Notes under the pieces: model-generated
Told to the model about the DNA's origin: nothing
Database searches by the model: none
Seen by the model: the letters and a program-made list of their open reading frames with translations, nothing else
Shown here: positions 33,821 through 43,390 of the stretch, in pieces
Numbering within the stretch: position 1 is the first letter of the stretch
Layout of the letters: each line of letters starts with the position of its first letter
Made by a program: the position numbers and the translations under genes
NCBI RefSeq assembly: GCF_000337775.1
Contig: NZ_AOLQ01000042.1
Location: 62,001-126,000, forward strand
Direction of reading: 5' to 3'
Origin: Haloarcula vallismortis ATCC 29715
Lineage (GTDB): Archaea; Halobacteriota; Halobacteria; Halobacteriales; Haloarculaceae
DNA: 64,000 bases

Positions 33821-34918
33821 GTGACCTCTCCGGCGCTCACGAAACAGTCGCTGGGGACGGGGTATGTCGTCGCAACTGGTGTTGTCATTACCGGCGCACT
33901 GCTCGCCCACGGCATCTCTACCGTCCACCTGTCCCTGGTTGACATGGTCATTCTCGGCGTGGGGTTGACACCGGCGTTAGCCCTAGTAACGGCGAACTAT
34001 TGGCTTCCAGTGAGCGGACTGTCCGGTGACCAGATATGGACTGCCGCGGAGTGGTGCGGGCTGGGTATCGCGCTGTTTACGCTCATCAAAATCGTCGTAC
34101 TGCTCGCTCCGATACCGCAGTCTTCGATGATCCCGTCGATACTCGCAAGCGGGGTCGCAGTCGGCGGATTCGGCGGAATTTTGTTCGGATGGCTGCTCGA
34201 ACTTCGGCGGTCCCGACGTCGACTCGCCCAGAGCAACGAAGTGTTGTTCCGAGTGTTCAGGCATGACCTCCGAAACAATCTCAATGTCGCACTCGGACAC
34301 CTCGGCGAACTGCAGCGGGAGACGGCAGAGCGTGGCAGTCCGAAATCACGTGCCCACGTTGAACAGTTGAGCGAGACTATCGATGGCATCATCGGCACCA
34401 CGGAGAAGGCGAGACAGATAGAGTTCGCGTTCGATGCGGACCGCCGCGCTCGGGAGCCGATTGACCTCGTCCCATGTGTCAGAGAACAGGCGAAGAAGAT
34501 CACAGAGACACACCCAGAGGCCACCGTCGAGCTCGACCTCCCTGAGCAGTCGCAGGTGTACGCCGACTGGATGCTCGACATCGTGTTCCGGAACGTTATC
34601 GAGAACGCAGTCGTCCACTGTGAGGAGACGCCGACACTGTATATCTCGGTCGAAGAACGCGGTCGAACCGTGTTCGTCCACATCGGCGATAACTGTCCGT
34701 CGATTCCACAGCACGAACGGGATGTCCTCAACAGCGGTGTGGAGACGCAACTGTGCCACTCAAAGGGCGTTGGACTGTGGCTGACGACATGGATCGTGGA
34801 GAGTTACGGCGGGGCGGTACACCTCACAACCACGGGCGACGGCAACACCGTGACGCTGGAACTGTGTGGCCCGACAGTTCTCGACGAGATTCGACAGACC
34901 CTCCGAGAGTGGCCCTAA
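33821..34918 (+). CDS. Membrane-bound sensor histidine kinase
   Basis: The 365-residue kinase has about four membrane helices in the first 127 residues, then a HisKA helix with the phospho-acceptor His148 in FRVFRHDLRNNLNVALGHL, and an ATPase domain with the N box VIENAVVH (about 267-274), a G1-like DNCPSIP and a G2-like KGVGLWLTTWIV. It starts at GTG 33821; a TATA-like GATAAGTATG lies ~27 nt upstream. No response regulator is adjacent. The sensed signal is probably in or at the membrane. Confidence 0.88.
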   Translation: MTSPALTKQSLGTGYVVATGVVITGALLAHGISTVHLSLVDMVILGVGLTPALALVTANYWLPVSGLSGDQIWTAAEWCGLGIALFTLIKIVVLLAPIPQSSMIPSILASGVAVGGFGGILFGWLLELRRSRRRLAQSNEVLFRVFRHDLRNNLNVALGHLGELQRETAERGSPKSRAHVEQLSETIDGIIGTTEKARQIEFAFDADRRAREPIDLVPCVREQAKKITETHPEATVELDLPEQSQVYADWMLDIVFRNVIENAVVHCEETPTLYISVEERGRTVFVHIGDNCPSIPQHERDVLNSGVETQLCHSKGVGLWLTTWIVESYGGAVHLTTTGDGNTVTLELCGPTVLDEIRQTLREWP

Positions 34919-34986
34919 ACCGACCACGAAGGGACCCATCGACCGCATCAGGAGATATATACGCCTTCGCGGCCTTCGCGTCAGTA

Positions 34987-35556
34987 ATGACTCGAATCGA
35001 CGTTATCGACAATCACGGACAGTTCACACATCTGGAGCAACGCGCGCTTCGTGATATGGGCGTCGACGTCTCGCTCAGAGACAACACGACCCCACCCGAA
35101 GAGATTGACGCCGACGGCATCGTCCTCTCGGGCGGTCCGGACATGGACGATATCGGGAACTGTCCCGAGTACCTCGACCTCGACGTCCCTGTGCTCGGCA
35201 TCTGTCTAGGTATGCAACTCATCGCCGACGAACTCGGCGGCCGGGTCGGCGGCGGCGAGTACGGCGGCTACGCGGACGTGACGGTTGACATTCTCGATGA
35301 GGACGACCCGCTCCTCGGTTCGCTGTATCCCGAAACGCGTGTGTGGGCCAGCCACGCTGACGAAGTAAAGGAAGTCCCACCGGGATTCGAGCGAACCGCG
35401 ACATCCGACGTCTGTGGCGTCGAAGCGATGAGTAACACGGACGAAGCAATATACGGCGTCCAGTGGCATCCAGAGGTCGCCCACACCGAAGAGGGCGAGG
35501 AAGTGTTCGAGAACTTCCTGTCGGTGTGTGACCAACAGTCTGTCGCCCGCCAGTAA
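34987..35556 (+). CDS. guaA: GMP synthase glutamine amidotransferase subunit
   Basis: This subunit releases ammonia from glutamine for the conversion of XMP to GMP. The class I amidotransferase triad is visible: Cys73 in GICLGMQ, His161 and Glu163 in VQWHPEV. At 189 residues it is the stand-alone archaeal A subunit; the ATP-pyrophosphatase subunit is encoded elsewhere. ATG 34987 lies ~27 nt after the TATA-like ATATATAC (34954-34961). The DUF2070 gene follows after 55 nt. Confidence 0.95.
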   Translation: MTRIDVIDNHGQFTHLEQRALRDMGVDVSLRDNTTPPEEIDADGIVLSGGPDMDDIGNCPEYLDLDVPVLGICLGMQLIADELGGRVGGGEYGGYADVTVDILDEDDPLLGSLYPETRVWASHADEVKEVPPGFERTATSDVCGVEAMSNTDEAIYGVQWHPEVAHTEEGEEVFENFLSVCDQQSVARQ

Positions 35557-35611
35557 CCGCTGGCGAAGAATGTAACTGGTTTTATATTCGCTCGTAGGAT
35601 GTGATACAAAA

Positions 35612-37468
35612 ATGACGGCGACACAGGGTAATCTTGCTGGTCTTTCGCGGTTTATTTTCAGGGCTCCGACATGGTACACGAGCCTAGCCTTCGCGTTGCT
35701 CATCGCTGCGATGACCGGCATCGTTGCGTTCGACTCACGGTTCATCCTTGATGACGCCTGGCAGGGCGTGTTTCTCATTGGCCTGCCGACCTCAATTGCC
35801 AGTGCGGTGACACCGTGGGTCGACCGGCAGTTGGGCGGGCAACTCACCCCGAACCGGGCTACCCTGCTTGCAGTCATCTGTGAACTCATCACCATCGCGA
35901 TGCTGACCGTTGCCGGCCTCATCGCCATTTCTACTGTCCGCCTCGGGCAGAACTTCGTCTTCGACGTATTGTTAGTCGCGCTCGCGTCGATATTCGCGTT
36001 CCGGCTGCTGATACTGATGGCCGTCTCGCGGCACTCACTCCTGAAAGCGGCGATTCCGGCTAGCGTCCAGACCGTCACTGCTGCTGGACTGCTGGCGATA
36101 TACAGCGGGGCGACCGCGTTCATTCTCGAAGATCCGATGCTCCGGGAGTACCTTTCGCGCCCGGAAGAGGTCCCGCCACAGGTACAGGGGTTCATCCCGG
36201 AGGATTTCATCATTCTCGCCGTTATTTGTGTCATCTACGCGCTGGCAGTCTGGCTGTTTCTGGTCGTCATCGACCAACCGTGGCGCTCCTCGCTGGGTGT
36301 TTCCGCACTGGATTTCCTCCGGGGCTTCATCGGCCACATCGCCGAGGGCACGCGCGAACTGGAGGAGTTCTTCGAAGACATCGGCGAAGAGGCCGTCGTT
36401 CCGGTCACCTTGCTGTCGGTCCGTCGTCCAAGCGGTGAGGAGAAAGCCCGGTTCCTCTTGCCGATGATTCACCCCGGTCCGATGGGTGAAATCGGCGGCG
36501 GGAACCTCCCCAGACGCGTCGCCGAGTCGGCTGACGGCCTCGCCTTCCCGCCACACGCGACTGCCGGACATGACTTCAATCTCGTCACAGAGCGGGAAGT
36601 CGACAAGATCCTGTCGACGGCTGAGACGGCGTATCAGAACATCGAATACGACGGCCATGCGACGGCAGGCCACCAAGTCACCGAGGGCGAGGCCACGCTG
36701 ACGGGACAGGCCTTCGGCTCCGACGCGCTCATCGTGAACACGTACGCGCCGGGCTGTGCGGACGACGTGGAGTACGCCGTTGGACTGTCGGCGATGTCAG
36801 AAGCGCGGGCAGACGGGCTGGACGACGTGCTGCTGGTCGACGCACACAACTGCAACGACGGGCTCGAAGGCGATGACCTCGGCCACGTCGTGCCCGGCAG
36901 TCAGCGGTCCTTCGACATGCTTCACGGAGCCGGACAGCTCGGTAGCTTGCTCACGGACGCCGAAACTGGCCAGCTTCGCTGTGGCATTGCCTGGGACGCA
37001 ACTCCCTGGGAGCCCGAGGACGGCATCGGCCCGCTTGGCATCCGAGTCTGTGTCTTCGAGGTCAACGACCAGCGGACGGCGTACGTACTCATCGACGGCA
37101 ACAACATGGAACCGGGCCTCCGTCAGCGCATTATCGACGCCGTCAGCGGCGTCGATATGATCGAAGTGATGACTAGCGACACGCACATCGTCAATACTGT
37201 CGAAGCAGAGAATCAGGTCGGACAGGCCATCCCCGAGAAGGAGATTGTTGCGCTCATCGAAGACCTCGTCGACAGAGCCGTCGCCGACCTCGAACCCGTC
37301 GAGGCCGGGATGGCGAGCGAACAGGTGACTGTGACAGTGTTTGGCAACGACCGAACCGAGACGCTGGCTTCGACCGCCAACGCCATGGTGTCGATGGGTG
37401 GTGCGCTTGCCGCGGCATTTATTCTCGTCGTCATGGCGATCAGCGTGCTGATTTTCTTGCTGACCTGA
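35612..37468 (+). CDS. DUF2070 family membrane protein
   Basis: A large archaeal membrane protein of 618 residues. It has about six helices in the first ~235 residues, then a ~330-residue soluble domain with the family's conserved motifs MIHPGPMGEIGGGNLPRR, HATAGHDFN, VDAHNCNDG and DGNNMEPGLR, and a last helix at the C-terminus. The histidines and aspartates suggest a metal-dependent hydrolase active site. The family (archaeal, COG3356-like) has no assigned function. Confidence 0.88.
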   Translation: MTATQGNLAGLSRFIFRAPTWYTSLAFALLIAAMTGIVAFDSRFILDDAWQGVFLIGLPTSIASAVTPWVDRQLGGQLTPNRATLLAVICELITIAMLTVAGLIAISTVRLGQNFVFDVLLVALASIFAFRLLILMAVSRHSLLKAAIPASVQTVTAAGLLAIYSGATAFILEDPMLREYLSRPEEVPPQVQGFIPEDFIILAVICVIYALAVWLFLVVIDQPWRSSLGVSALDFLRGFIGHIAEGTRELEEFFEDIGEEAVVPVTLLSVRRPSGEEKARFLLPMIHPGPMGEIGGGNLPRRVAESADGLAFPPHATAGHDFNLVTEREVDKILSTAETAYQNIEYDGHATAGHQVTEGEATLTGQAFGSDALIVNTYAPGCADDVEYAVGLSAMSEARADGLDDVLLVDAHNCNDGLEGDDLGHVVPGSQRSFDMLHGAGQLGSLLTDAETGQLRCGIAWDATPWEPEDGIGPLGIRVCVFEVNDQRTAYVLIDGNNMEPGLRQRIIDAVSGVDMIEVMTSDTHIVNTVEAENQVGQAIPEKEIVALIEDLVDRAVADLEPVEAGMASEQVTVTVFGNDRTETLASTANAMVSMGGALAAAFILVVMAISVLIFLLT

Positions 37469-37535
37469 CGACCCGTCGACCGGCTACGACCCGCTTGGAC
37501 CCACCGCTATCGTTTGGAGTTGGTCCGTCAGAAAG

Positions 37536-37620
37536 CGCCGAGGAGGAGATTTGAACTCCTGAGTCCGTGAGGACAGTTGCTCTCGAAGCAACCGCCTTGG
37601 CCAGGCTAGGCTACCTCGGC
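37536..37620 (-). tRNA. tRNA-Ser(CGA)
   Basis: The minus strand folds into a complete class II tRNA of 85 nt. Acceptor GCCGAGG pairs with CCTCGGC with a G discriminator; the D arm is GCCTAGCCTGGCCAAGGC; the anticodon arm is GTTGC-TTCGAGA-GCAAC with anticodon CGA; the long variable arm is TGTCCTCACGGACTC; and the T arm AGGAG-TTCAAAT-CTCCT is intact. It reads the serine codon UCG. The CCA end is not encoded. No intron. Confidence 0.95.
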
Positions 37621-37705
37621 TCATCCATCAGTACCGCCGTTTGCTCTTTAGGGGTTTCGATTTCGGACTCGACACCCCTTTATCGGACCCGTAACATGAC
37701 AGGCT

Positions 37706-38653
37706 ATGGACGCTACCGAGGCAAGCGAGGCGTCGAGTCAGATCCTCGATGAGATCGGGAGTGCCGTCATCGCTGACCGCGGCTTCTTCGAGACGGTGCT
37801 GCTGGGTGTGGTCGCGAAGGGCCACGTCCTGCTTGAGGACGTGCCCGGCACAGGGAAGACGCTGACCGCCCGCAGCGTCGCGACCGCGCTAGGATTGTCT
37901 TTCTCCCGCATTCAGTTCACGCCGGACCTTCTCCCGGCCGACATCACGGGCACACACATCTTCAACGAGGAGTCTCGGAGCTTCGAATTCACCGAGGGGC
38001 CGGTGTTCGCCAACGTCCTGTTGGCCGACGAGATCAACCGCGCGCCGCCAAAGACCCAGTCCGCGCTGCTGGAAGCGATGGAAGAAGGACAGGTCACCGT
38101 CGACGGGGACACCTACGACCTGCCCGAACCGTTCTTCGTCATCGCCACCCAGAACCCCGTCGACATGGAGGGGACTTTCGAACTCCCCGAAGCGCAGGTC
38201 GACCGGTTCCTGGCAAAGACCTCGCTTGGCTACCCTGACGACGAGGGCGAGGTCGAGCTCCTCCGGCGGCGTGCCGGCCGGACGACACAGAGTCCGACCG
38301 TGGAACCGGTACTCGATGCGGCATCCGTCGAAGAACTCCGGAGCGTTCCGGAGACAGTCACAGTCGACGACGACCTGCTGCAGTACATGGCCGACCTTGT
38401 CCGGGCGACCCGTGACGACTACCGGGTGGACGTTGGAGTTTCACCGCGGGGGACCCAGCGGCTGTTCGAAGCGACGCGAGCGATAGCGACAATCGCCGGC
38501 CGAGAGTACGTTGCGCCAGACGACATCAAGCGGGTCGCACAGCCGGTGCTGGCACACAGACTCGTTTTGACGCCGGACGCCCGTGTCGAGCAGGTCGACA
38601 AGGGAACCGTCATCCAGAGCGTGCTCGATGAGGTCCCCGTTCCGACGGTCTAA
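37706..38653 (+). CDS. MoxR-type AAA+ ATPase
   Basis: The 315-residue ATPase has Walker A EDVPGTGKT (44-52), Walker B VLLADEINRA (about 107-116), the ATQNP sensor 1 segment and VSPRGTQRL as sensor 2. MoxR proteins act as chaperones with VWA/DUF58 partners in activating metalloenzymes or surface proteins. Here no DUF58 or VWA gene follows; the next gene is convergent and overlaps the stop. A TATA-like CTTTATC lies ~26 nt before ATG 37706. Confidence 0.93.
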   Translation: MDATEASEASSQILDEIGSAVIADRGFFETVLLGVVAKGHVLLEDVPGTGKTLTARSVATALGLSFSRIQFTPDLLPADITGTHIFNEESRSFEFTEGPVFANVLLADEINRAPPKTQSALLEAMEEGQVTVDGDTYDLPEPFFVIATQNPVDMEGTFELPEAQVDRFLAKTSLGYPDDEGEVELLRRRAGRTTQSPTVEPVLDAASVEELRSVPETVTVDDDLLQYMADLVRATRDDYRVDVGVSPRGTQRLFEATRAIATIAGREYVAPDDIKRVAQPVLAHRLVLTPDARVEQVDKGTVIQSVLDEVPVPTV

Positions 38654-39060
38654 CCCCACGTCCAGTGGGCGTCCAGCGCGTACCGGTACACGCCGGTGAT
38701 AACGATTGCAGCGCCGTTGCCGATGAGATAGTCGACGCCACCCCAGGTGACGAACGCGTAGAGGAGCCCTAACTGGAGGGGGATCGCGGTCCCGCGAACG
38801 AGATTGGTCTTCCCCAGCCCCCGTATGTACTCCCGCATCGTCGAGTGCTGTGAGCGGTGGAAGGTCCAGGCGTTGTTGAGGACGTACTGCAGCAGGATCG
38901 TACACTCGATAGCGATGGCGGCTGCGAGGATGTAGTTCAGCCCCCCAATGTCGGTAAACGTCCACAGCAGGGCTTGCTGGACGGATGCCGCGACCACACC
39001 GACAAGGAAAAACCGGACGAGTTGCTGTCGCCGGGCCGGTGTGACGACAGCAGACGCCAT
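38650..39060 (-). CDS. GtrA family membrane protein
   Basis: The 136-residue protein has four helices in the GtrA pattern: RFFLVGVVAASVQQALLW at the start, LQYVLNNAWTFHR in the middle, and a final YRYALDAHWTW. GtrA proteins are thought to move polyprenyl-linked sugars across the membrane or assist surface polysaccharide synthesis. It lies 6 nt after the sulfatase gene on the same strand, so both are likely co-transcribed and may act in surface glycan handling. Confidence 0.87.
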   Translation of the reverse strand: MASAVVTPARRQQLVRFFLVGVVAASVQQALLWTFTDIGGLNYILAAAIAIECTILLQYVLNNAWTFHRSQHSTMREYIRGLGKTNLVRGTAIPLQLGLLYAFVTWGGVDYLIGNGAAIVITGVYRYALDAHWTWG

Positions 39061-39066
39061 ACGGCC

Positions 39067-40485
39067 TTACTGATAACCGAGTGCCTTTAACCGTGCTGTT
39101 ATCTCGTCGGATGCCTCGGTGTTTCCGGTCCCCGTCCCGTCGCTGTCGAGCGTGGCGAGGTGGTCGGCGACAGCCTCGGACAGTCGGTCAAGCACTGTTG
39201 CCGGCGGGTCGGCGTCCGACGAGTCTGCACAGAGATCGACCTGCTCCTCGGGGTCGTTCGTCCGGTCGTACAGCTCTTGGTGACCCGACTCCGTGAACTC
39301 GATGTACGTGTACCGCTCGTCGCGTGCGCTGAGCATGAGTTCGCCGTCCGCGCGGCTCCGCGGAATTGGCTGGCTGGTGACGCTCTCGCCGCGGACCGCC
39401 GCGGAAACGATGGGACCGCGGTCCTCGATGTCCTCGCCGTGGATCGCCGGGGCGACAGAGGCCCCGTTCCACTCGGCTGCCGGCGAGAGCGACAGGAGGT
39501 CACACACCGTCGGCGCGATAGTATCGAGGCCGACCGGCGTTTCGACCGACTGTGACTCGCTTTCCGGCGTCGAGACGATGTAGGGGACGTCGATGAGTTC
39601 CCGATAGAGCTTGGGGTAGTGGGCGAGGTGGCCGTGTTCGAGGAACTCCTCGCCGTGGTCGCCGGCGACGACGACAGCCGTGTCGTCGCGATGGCCCTCG
39701 GTTTCAAGCGTGTCGAGCAGCCGCCCGATGCTGGCGTCCACCTGACGGACCGTCGCCTCGTACAGCGTCCGCAACGTCTGAAGCGTCCGGTCGTCGACCT
39801 CCCAGCCCAGCCCCGTTCGGAGGTGAGAGCTGAGCATCCGAAGGACGCCGAAGTGGTTGTCCGACACCTCGCGGATGTGCCGCGGGGCCGGTACGTACGG
39901 CGTGTGCGTGTCCATGTAGTGGACCCACAGGAAGAACGGCCCGTCGGTCGTCTCCAAGAACTCGGTGGCGTGGTCTTCGAGGTCACCCATCCGGGACACG
40001 TCGGCGAAGGGGCGTTCGTCGGACCCGCCGCTGAGAACGGTCGCGGCGCGCCGGAACGGTGAGGTTCCCAACTGGACCCACGCCTGAACGGTCGGATGTG
40101 CCGCCAGGTACTTGCTGTAGCCGCCGCTGTCGACGAACGGCTCGAACTCGTCGAACCCGCGGTCGTACCCCCAGTGGTCCGTGAGGAAGCCGTTCGCGGC
40201 GTTGAACCCCGCCGTTTCGAGCTCGGCGTCCGATACCTGTTCGGCCAGCGTCGGCGTCGACGCCAGACCGATGTCCTCGCTCTCCGCGAACACTGGCCGT
40301 GACCCGTGAATGCTGGGAAACGAGAACGGTGTCCAGTTCCCCTGTGCAACGGCGTTTTCGAAGACGACGCCCGACTCGGCGAGCGAGTCCATGACAGGAG
40401 AGACGCTGTCAGCCCCACCCAGTGCGTCCGCCCGCAGCGAATCTACCGTGACCAGCACTACGTTGTCGGTTGCCGGGGCCGTCAT
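39067..40485 (-). CDS. Sulfatase / alkaline phosphatase superfamily protein
   Basis: The 472-residue protein starts with the metal-binding strand NVVLVTVDSLRAD (Asp15). The nucleophile region NWTPFSFPSIHGSRP suggests Ser55 in an S-x-P-S context, so it would be a serine-type rather than cysteine-type sulfatase; which Ser/Thr is used is tentative. Further motifs are HYMDTHTPY and VVAGDHGEEFLEHGH. No signal peptide is seen. ATG 40485 is chosen, ~25 nt after a TATA-like CATTAAGG on the minus strand. It may act on sulfated or phosphorylated glycans with the adjacent GtrA. Confidence 0.87.
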   Translation of the reverse strand: MTAPATDNVVLVTVDSLRADALGGADSVSPVMDSLAESGVVFENAVAQGNWTPFSFPSIHGSRPVFAESEDIGLASTPTLAEQVSDAELETAGFNAANGFLTDHWGYDRGFDEFEPFVDSGGYSKYLAAHPTVQAWVQLGTSPFRRAATVLSGGSDERPFADVSRMGDLEDHATEFLETTDGPFFLWVHYMDTHTPYVPAPRHIREVSDNHFGVLRMLSSHLRTGLGWEVDDRTLQTLRTLYEATVRQVDASIGRLLDTLETEGHRDDTAVVVAGDHGEEFLEHGHLAHYPKLYRELIDVPYIVSTPESESQSVETPVGLDTIAPTVCDLLSLSPAAEWNGASVAPAIHGEDIEDRGPIVSAAVRGESVTSQPIPRSRADGELMLSARDERYTYIEFTESGHQELYDRTNDPEEQVDLCADSSDADPPATVLDRLSEAVADHLATLDSDGTGTGNTEASDEITARLKALGYQ

Positions 40486-40705
40486 TGTCGACTCACATGC
40501 CCCCTTAATGATAATAGTACCGACGTATCGCGCCCGCAAGCAGGGGTTTGCACCCAGTATGTGCCACCAAATTTTCTCATACCCCTTATACCAGACACTG
40601 AATACTGAACGTTCCGGATAAATTCAGGCGGCTATAATAGAACCATACGCTGATAAGGTAGAATTAAACCCTCACTTCGACAATGCGTAGGCCAGAACAT
40701 ATTCG

Positions 40706-41230
40706 ATGACCGACCCGATTCAGTTTCGGTCCTACGACGACCGGGACGCCGACGCTGTCTGGCGTCTCCACGAGTTGGCGATACGAGCGACCGGCAACGA
40801 CCCCAGCGACATCCCCGGAACGTCGGACCTGCAAAACATCGAGACGCGGTATTTCGACACTGGCGGTGCGTTTCTCGTCGGCGTCGTTCCCGGTGACGAC
40901 GAACTCCCGGGGACATTCGATGGCGGCCTCGCAGCGATGGGTGGCTTCCTGCCGAACGAAGCCGGGCACGCGGACGAGCGCACCGTGCCCGGCGCGGCCG
41001 AAATCCACCGAATGCGGGTCGCTCCGTCCCGGCAGCGGCGCGGTTACGGTCGCAGCCTCCTCCACAAACTCGAGCAACAGGTGGTCGAGCGGGGATACGA
41101 GGTTCTGCTTGCGACGACATCTCAGAGCCAGCCCGCTGCGGTCGCGTTCTACCGCGACGAGGGATATCAGGAGGCCGGCCGGTCGACACAGGGCGAGTAC
41201 GAACTCATCCACTTCGAAAAACAGCTCTAA
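40706..41230 (+). CDS. GNAT family N-acetyltransferase
   Basis: The 174-residue protein has the GNAT acetyl-CoA site at EIHRMRVAPSRQRRGYGRSLL (RxxGxG/A motif) followed by VLLATTSQSQPAAVAFYRDEGY. An acidic loop between residues 60 and 95 is longer than usual. The acceptor substrate is unknown. It is convergent with ubiB, with a 19-nt gap. A TATA-like GAATTAAA at about 40661 is some 40 nt upstream of the ATG, so a short leader is possible. Confidence 0.9.
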   Translation: MTDPIQFRSYDDRDADAVWRLHELAIRATGNDPSDIPGTSDLQNIETRYFDTGGAFLVGVVPGDDELPGTFDGGLAAMGGFLPNEAGHADERTVPGAAEIHRMRVAPSRQRRGYGRSLLHKLEQQVVERGYEVLLATTSQSQPAAVAFYRDEGYQEAGRSTQGEYELIHFEKQL

Positions 41231-41249
41231 CCGCAGCGCCGGACAGCGT

Positions 41250-42968
41250 TTAGTCGCCGCTGTAGGCGTCGTCGGTGTCCTCGCCGAAGGAGGTGTTGAG
41301 CCCGCCCGGACTCTCTCGGTCTTGCTCGCGCATGCTCTGGCGCGTGAACTGGGGTTTGGCGCGGACGGCCTTCTTCGAGCGGAACGACCACCACAGCGCC
41401 AGAGACAGGCCGACGGTTCCGGCGATACCGACACCAGTGGCCGGCAGCGACGCCTGCGTGTAGAGGAACGCCGTCGAGAACAGCGTGCTCGCAAGCAACA
41501 TCCCGAGAATGAGCCGCTTGGTCATCGTCGCGAGCAGGCCGTCGGAGTCCTCGATGTCGGCCTGTACCCGGAAGTCCTCCCGCTCGACCCTGTCGAGGGC
41601 GGACTCCAGTTTCGGCGGGATTCGAACAGCTGACCGGGCGGCATCAGACACTTCTGTCGCTCTGTCCTCGACGAAGTTCCGCACGCCCTCGGCGATGTAT
41701 CCCTCCTCGCGGAGGTAGTCCGTGGCGACGCCAATGAAGTCGAAGTCCTCGTCGAGAGTGACACAGACGCCCTCGACGACCGTGGCGACGCGCAACACGA
41801 GCGCCAGGTTCGCCGGCAGCCGGAGCGGGAACTCGTAGATGGTGTCTTCGACCTGCTGGATGATCTGCTGGACGCGATACTGCTCGATGTCCTCGCCGCG
41901 GGCGTCGGCGATAGCCAGTTCCATCACGTCACCCATCACCTGCCGGTCGGCTTCCGGCGAGAGCGTCCCCATCTCGATGAGGGCGTCGAGGATGGCGTCG
42001 ATGTCCTGATCGGCGACGGCGGCGTAGAAGTCGATGATCTTGTCCTGTACGAACGGGTCGACCCGGCCAGACATCCCGAAGTCATAGAAGACGAGCGTCC
42101 CGTCGTCCTGCACCGCGAGGTTCCCGGGATGGGGGTCAGCGTGGAACACGCCGTCATCGATGATCATCTGGAGGTACGCCCGCTGGAGCGTCTCGGCCAG
42201 TTCCGTCCGGTCGATACCGCCCGCGTCGAGGCTGTCGATGTCGTTGATCTTCGTGCCGGGGACGTACTCCATCGTCAGGACGCGCCGCGTGGAGTGGGAC
42301 TCCTTGACCTTGGGGATACAGATGCGGTCGTTATCCCTGAAGTTCTCCCGGATTTCTGTGAGCATGCGGCCCTCTCGCTGGTAGTCCATCTCCTCGCGGA
42401 TGGTTTTCGAGAACTCGTCGGCTAGCGTCTCCAGCGAGAACGACCGGGAGTCGTCGATGAAATACATCAGCAGGGGGAGCGACCAGCGGACGACCCGGAG
42501 GTCGGCCTCGACGAGCGCTTCGATGCCGGGGCGGCGAATCTTGACGGCGACCTTCTCGCCGTCGATCTCCGCCAGATACACCTGTCCAAGCGACGCGCCG
42601 CTTATCGCCTCCGTCTCGAACTCGTCGAAGCGGTCGTCGACAGAGCCCAGTTCGTCCTCGATGACGACCTGTGCCTCGTCCCAGTCCGCCGGTGGCACGC
42701 GGTCCTGAAGCTTGGAAAACTCCTCGATATACTCCGGCGGCAGGACGTCCGGCCGGGTCGAGAGAATCTGTCCGAGTTTGATAAAGGTCGGGCCGAGCGT
42801 CAGCAGCGAATCAAGCAGCTGCTGTGCACGTTTGCGACGCTGCTCAGATGTGACGCGGCGCGATGAGCCGATCACGAAGAACCGTTTCCGGTCTCGTGCG
42901 TACGCGACCAACAGGGGCAGGAAGTGGCGTGCGACGACGAGGAACCGCCAGTACGCGCGAAGATTCAC
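41250..42968 (-). CDS. UbiB/ABC1 family atypical kinase
   Basis: The 572-residue protein has the ADCK/UbiB hallmarks: the KxGQ motif (K64-L-G-Q67), LQDRVPP, an alanine/glycine loop ISGASLGQVY in place of the P-loop, Lys143 in VAVKIRRPG, HADPHPGN (~277-284) and DFG (~296-298). Two helices lie near residues 495-535. Relatives support quinone or isoprenoid lipid metabolism; here menaquinone or archaeal lipids are plausible. It follows hsp20 by 18 nt and is probably in one transcript with it and the GIDE gene. Confidence 0.93.
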   Translation of the reverse strand: MNLRAYWRFLVVARHFLPLLVAYARDRKRFFVIGSSRRVTSEQRRKRAQQLLDSLLTLGPTFIKLGQILSTRPDVLPPEYIEEFSKLQDRVPPADWDEAQVVIEDELGSVDDRFDEFETEAISGASLGQVYLAEIDGEKVAVKIRRPGIEALVEADLRVVRWSLPLLMYFIDDSRSFSLETLADEFSKTIREEMDYQREGRMLTEIRENFRDNDRICIPKVKESHSTRRVLTMEYVPGTKINDIDSLDAGGIDRTELAETLQRAYLQMIIDDGVFHADPHPGNLAVQDDGTLVFYDFGMSGRVDPFVQDKIIDFYAAVADQDIDAILDALIEMGTLSPEADRQVMGDVMELAIADARGEDIEQYRVQQIIQQVEDTIYEFPLRLPANLALVLRVATVVEGVCVTLDEDFDFIGVATDYLREEGYIAEGVRNFVEDRATEVSDAARSAVRIPPKLESALDRVEREDFRVQADIEDSDGLLATMTKRLILGMLLASTLFSTAFLYTQASLPATGVGIAGTVGLSLALWWSFRSKKAVRAKPQFTRQSMREQDRESPGGLNTSFGEDTDDAYSGD

Positions 42969-42986
42969 CGGCTTGCCACCTCTGGG

Positions 42987-43343
42987 TCAGTCCCCGTCGA
43001 TCGGGATTGTCGTACTCGGCGCGGCTGTTGCCTTCGGGAGGCGGAGTTCGAGGACGCCGTTTTCCACGGTCCCCTCACCGCCCTGACCGGTCGTGTCCGG
43101 CGGGAGCGGGAGTTCTGCGTCGAGGAACACGGAGCGGTCCTCGCGGACGAACGTGAACTCTCCGGGCACGTCTTTGCTCCGTTGCCCGTCGATACGAAGA
43201 CGGCCCCCTTCTACAGTCACATCGATTGTCTCCGCGGTCACGCCCGGAAGATCGAGCACGAGCAGGTATTCGTCCTCGGATTCGAGCACGTCCGCGAACA
43301 CGGCGTCGGGCAGGTCCCGAAGCGCTTCACGCAGGGCAGACAT
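42987..43343 (-). CDS. Hsp20/alpha-crystallin family small heat-shock protein
   Basis: The 118-residue protein has an alpha-crystallin domain: LLVLDLPGVTAETIDVTVEGGRLRI, REDRSVFLDAELPLP and the family's GVLELRLPK motif near the end. The N-terminal arm is very short, and there is an IPI-type tail (TTIPIDGD) that usually docks neighbouring subunits. It prevents aggregation of unfolded proteins. Its position between GIDE and ubiB suggests a membrane or lipid stress role. ATG 43343 chosen over upstream in-frame starts that look non-coding. Confidence 0.9.
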   Translation of the reverse strand: MSALREALRDLPDAVFADVLESEDEYLLVLDLPGVTAETIDVTVEGGRLRIDGQRSKDVPGEFTFVREDRSVFLDAELPLPPDTTGQGGEGTVENGVLELRLPKATAAPSTTIPIDGD

Positions 43344-43390
43344 ACGCTCGTCTAGGTGGTACGCTGTGGTAAACCCGACGGTCTCCGCTA

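Noticed and set aside
39099-40418. Open frame of 439 codons overlapping the sulfatase gene in another frame of the same strand
   Set aside because: The product is an Arg/Ser/Thr-rich string typical of a shifted frame in GC-rich haloarchaeal DNA; the sulfatase frame carries all the motifs.
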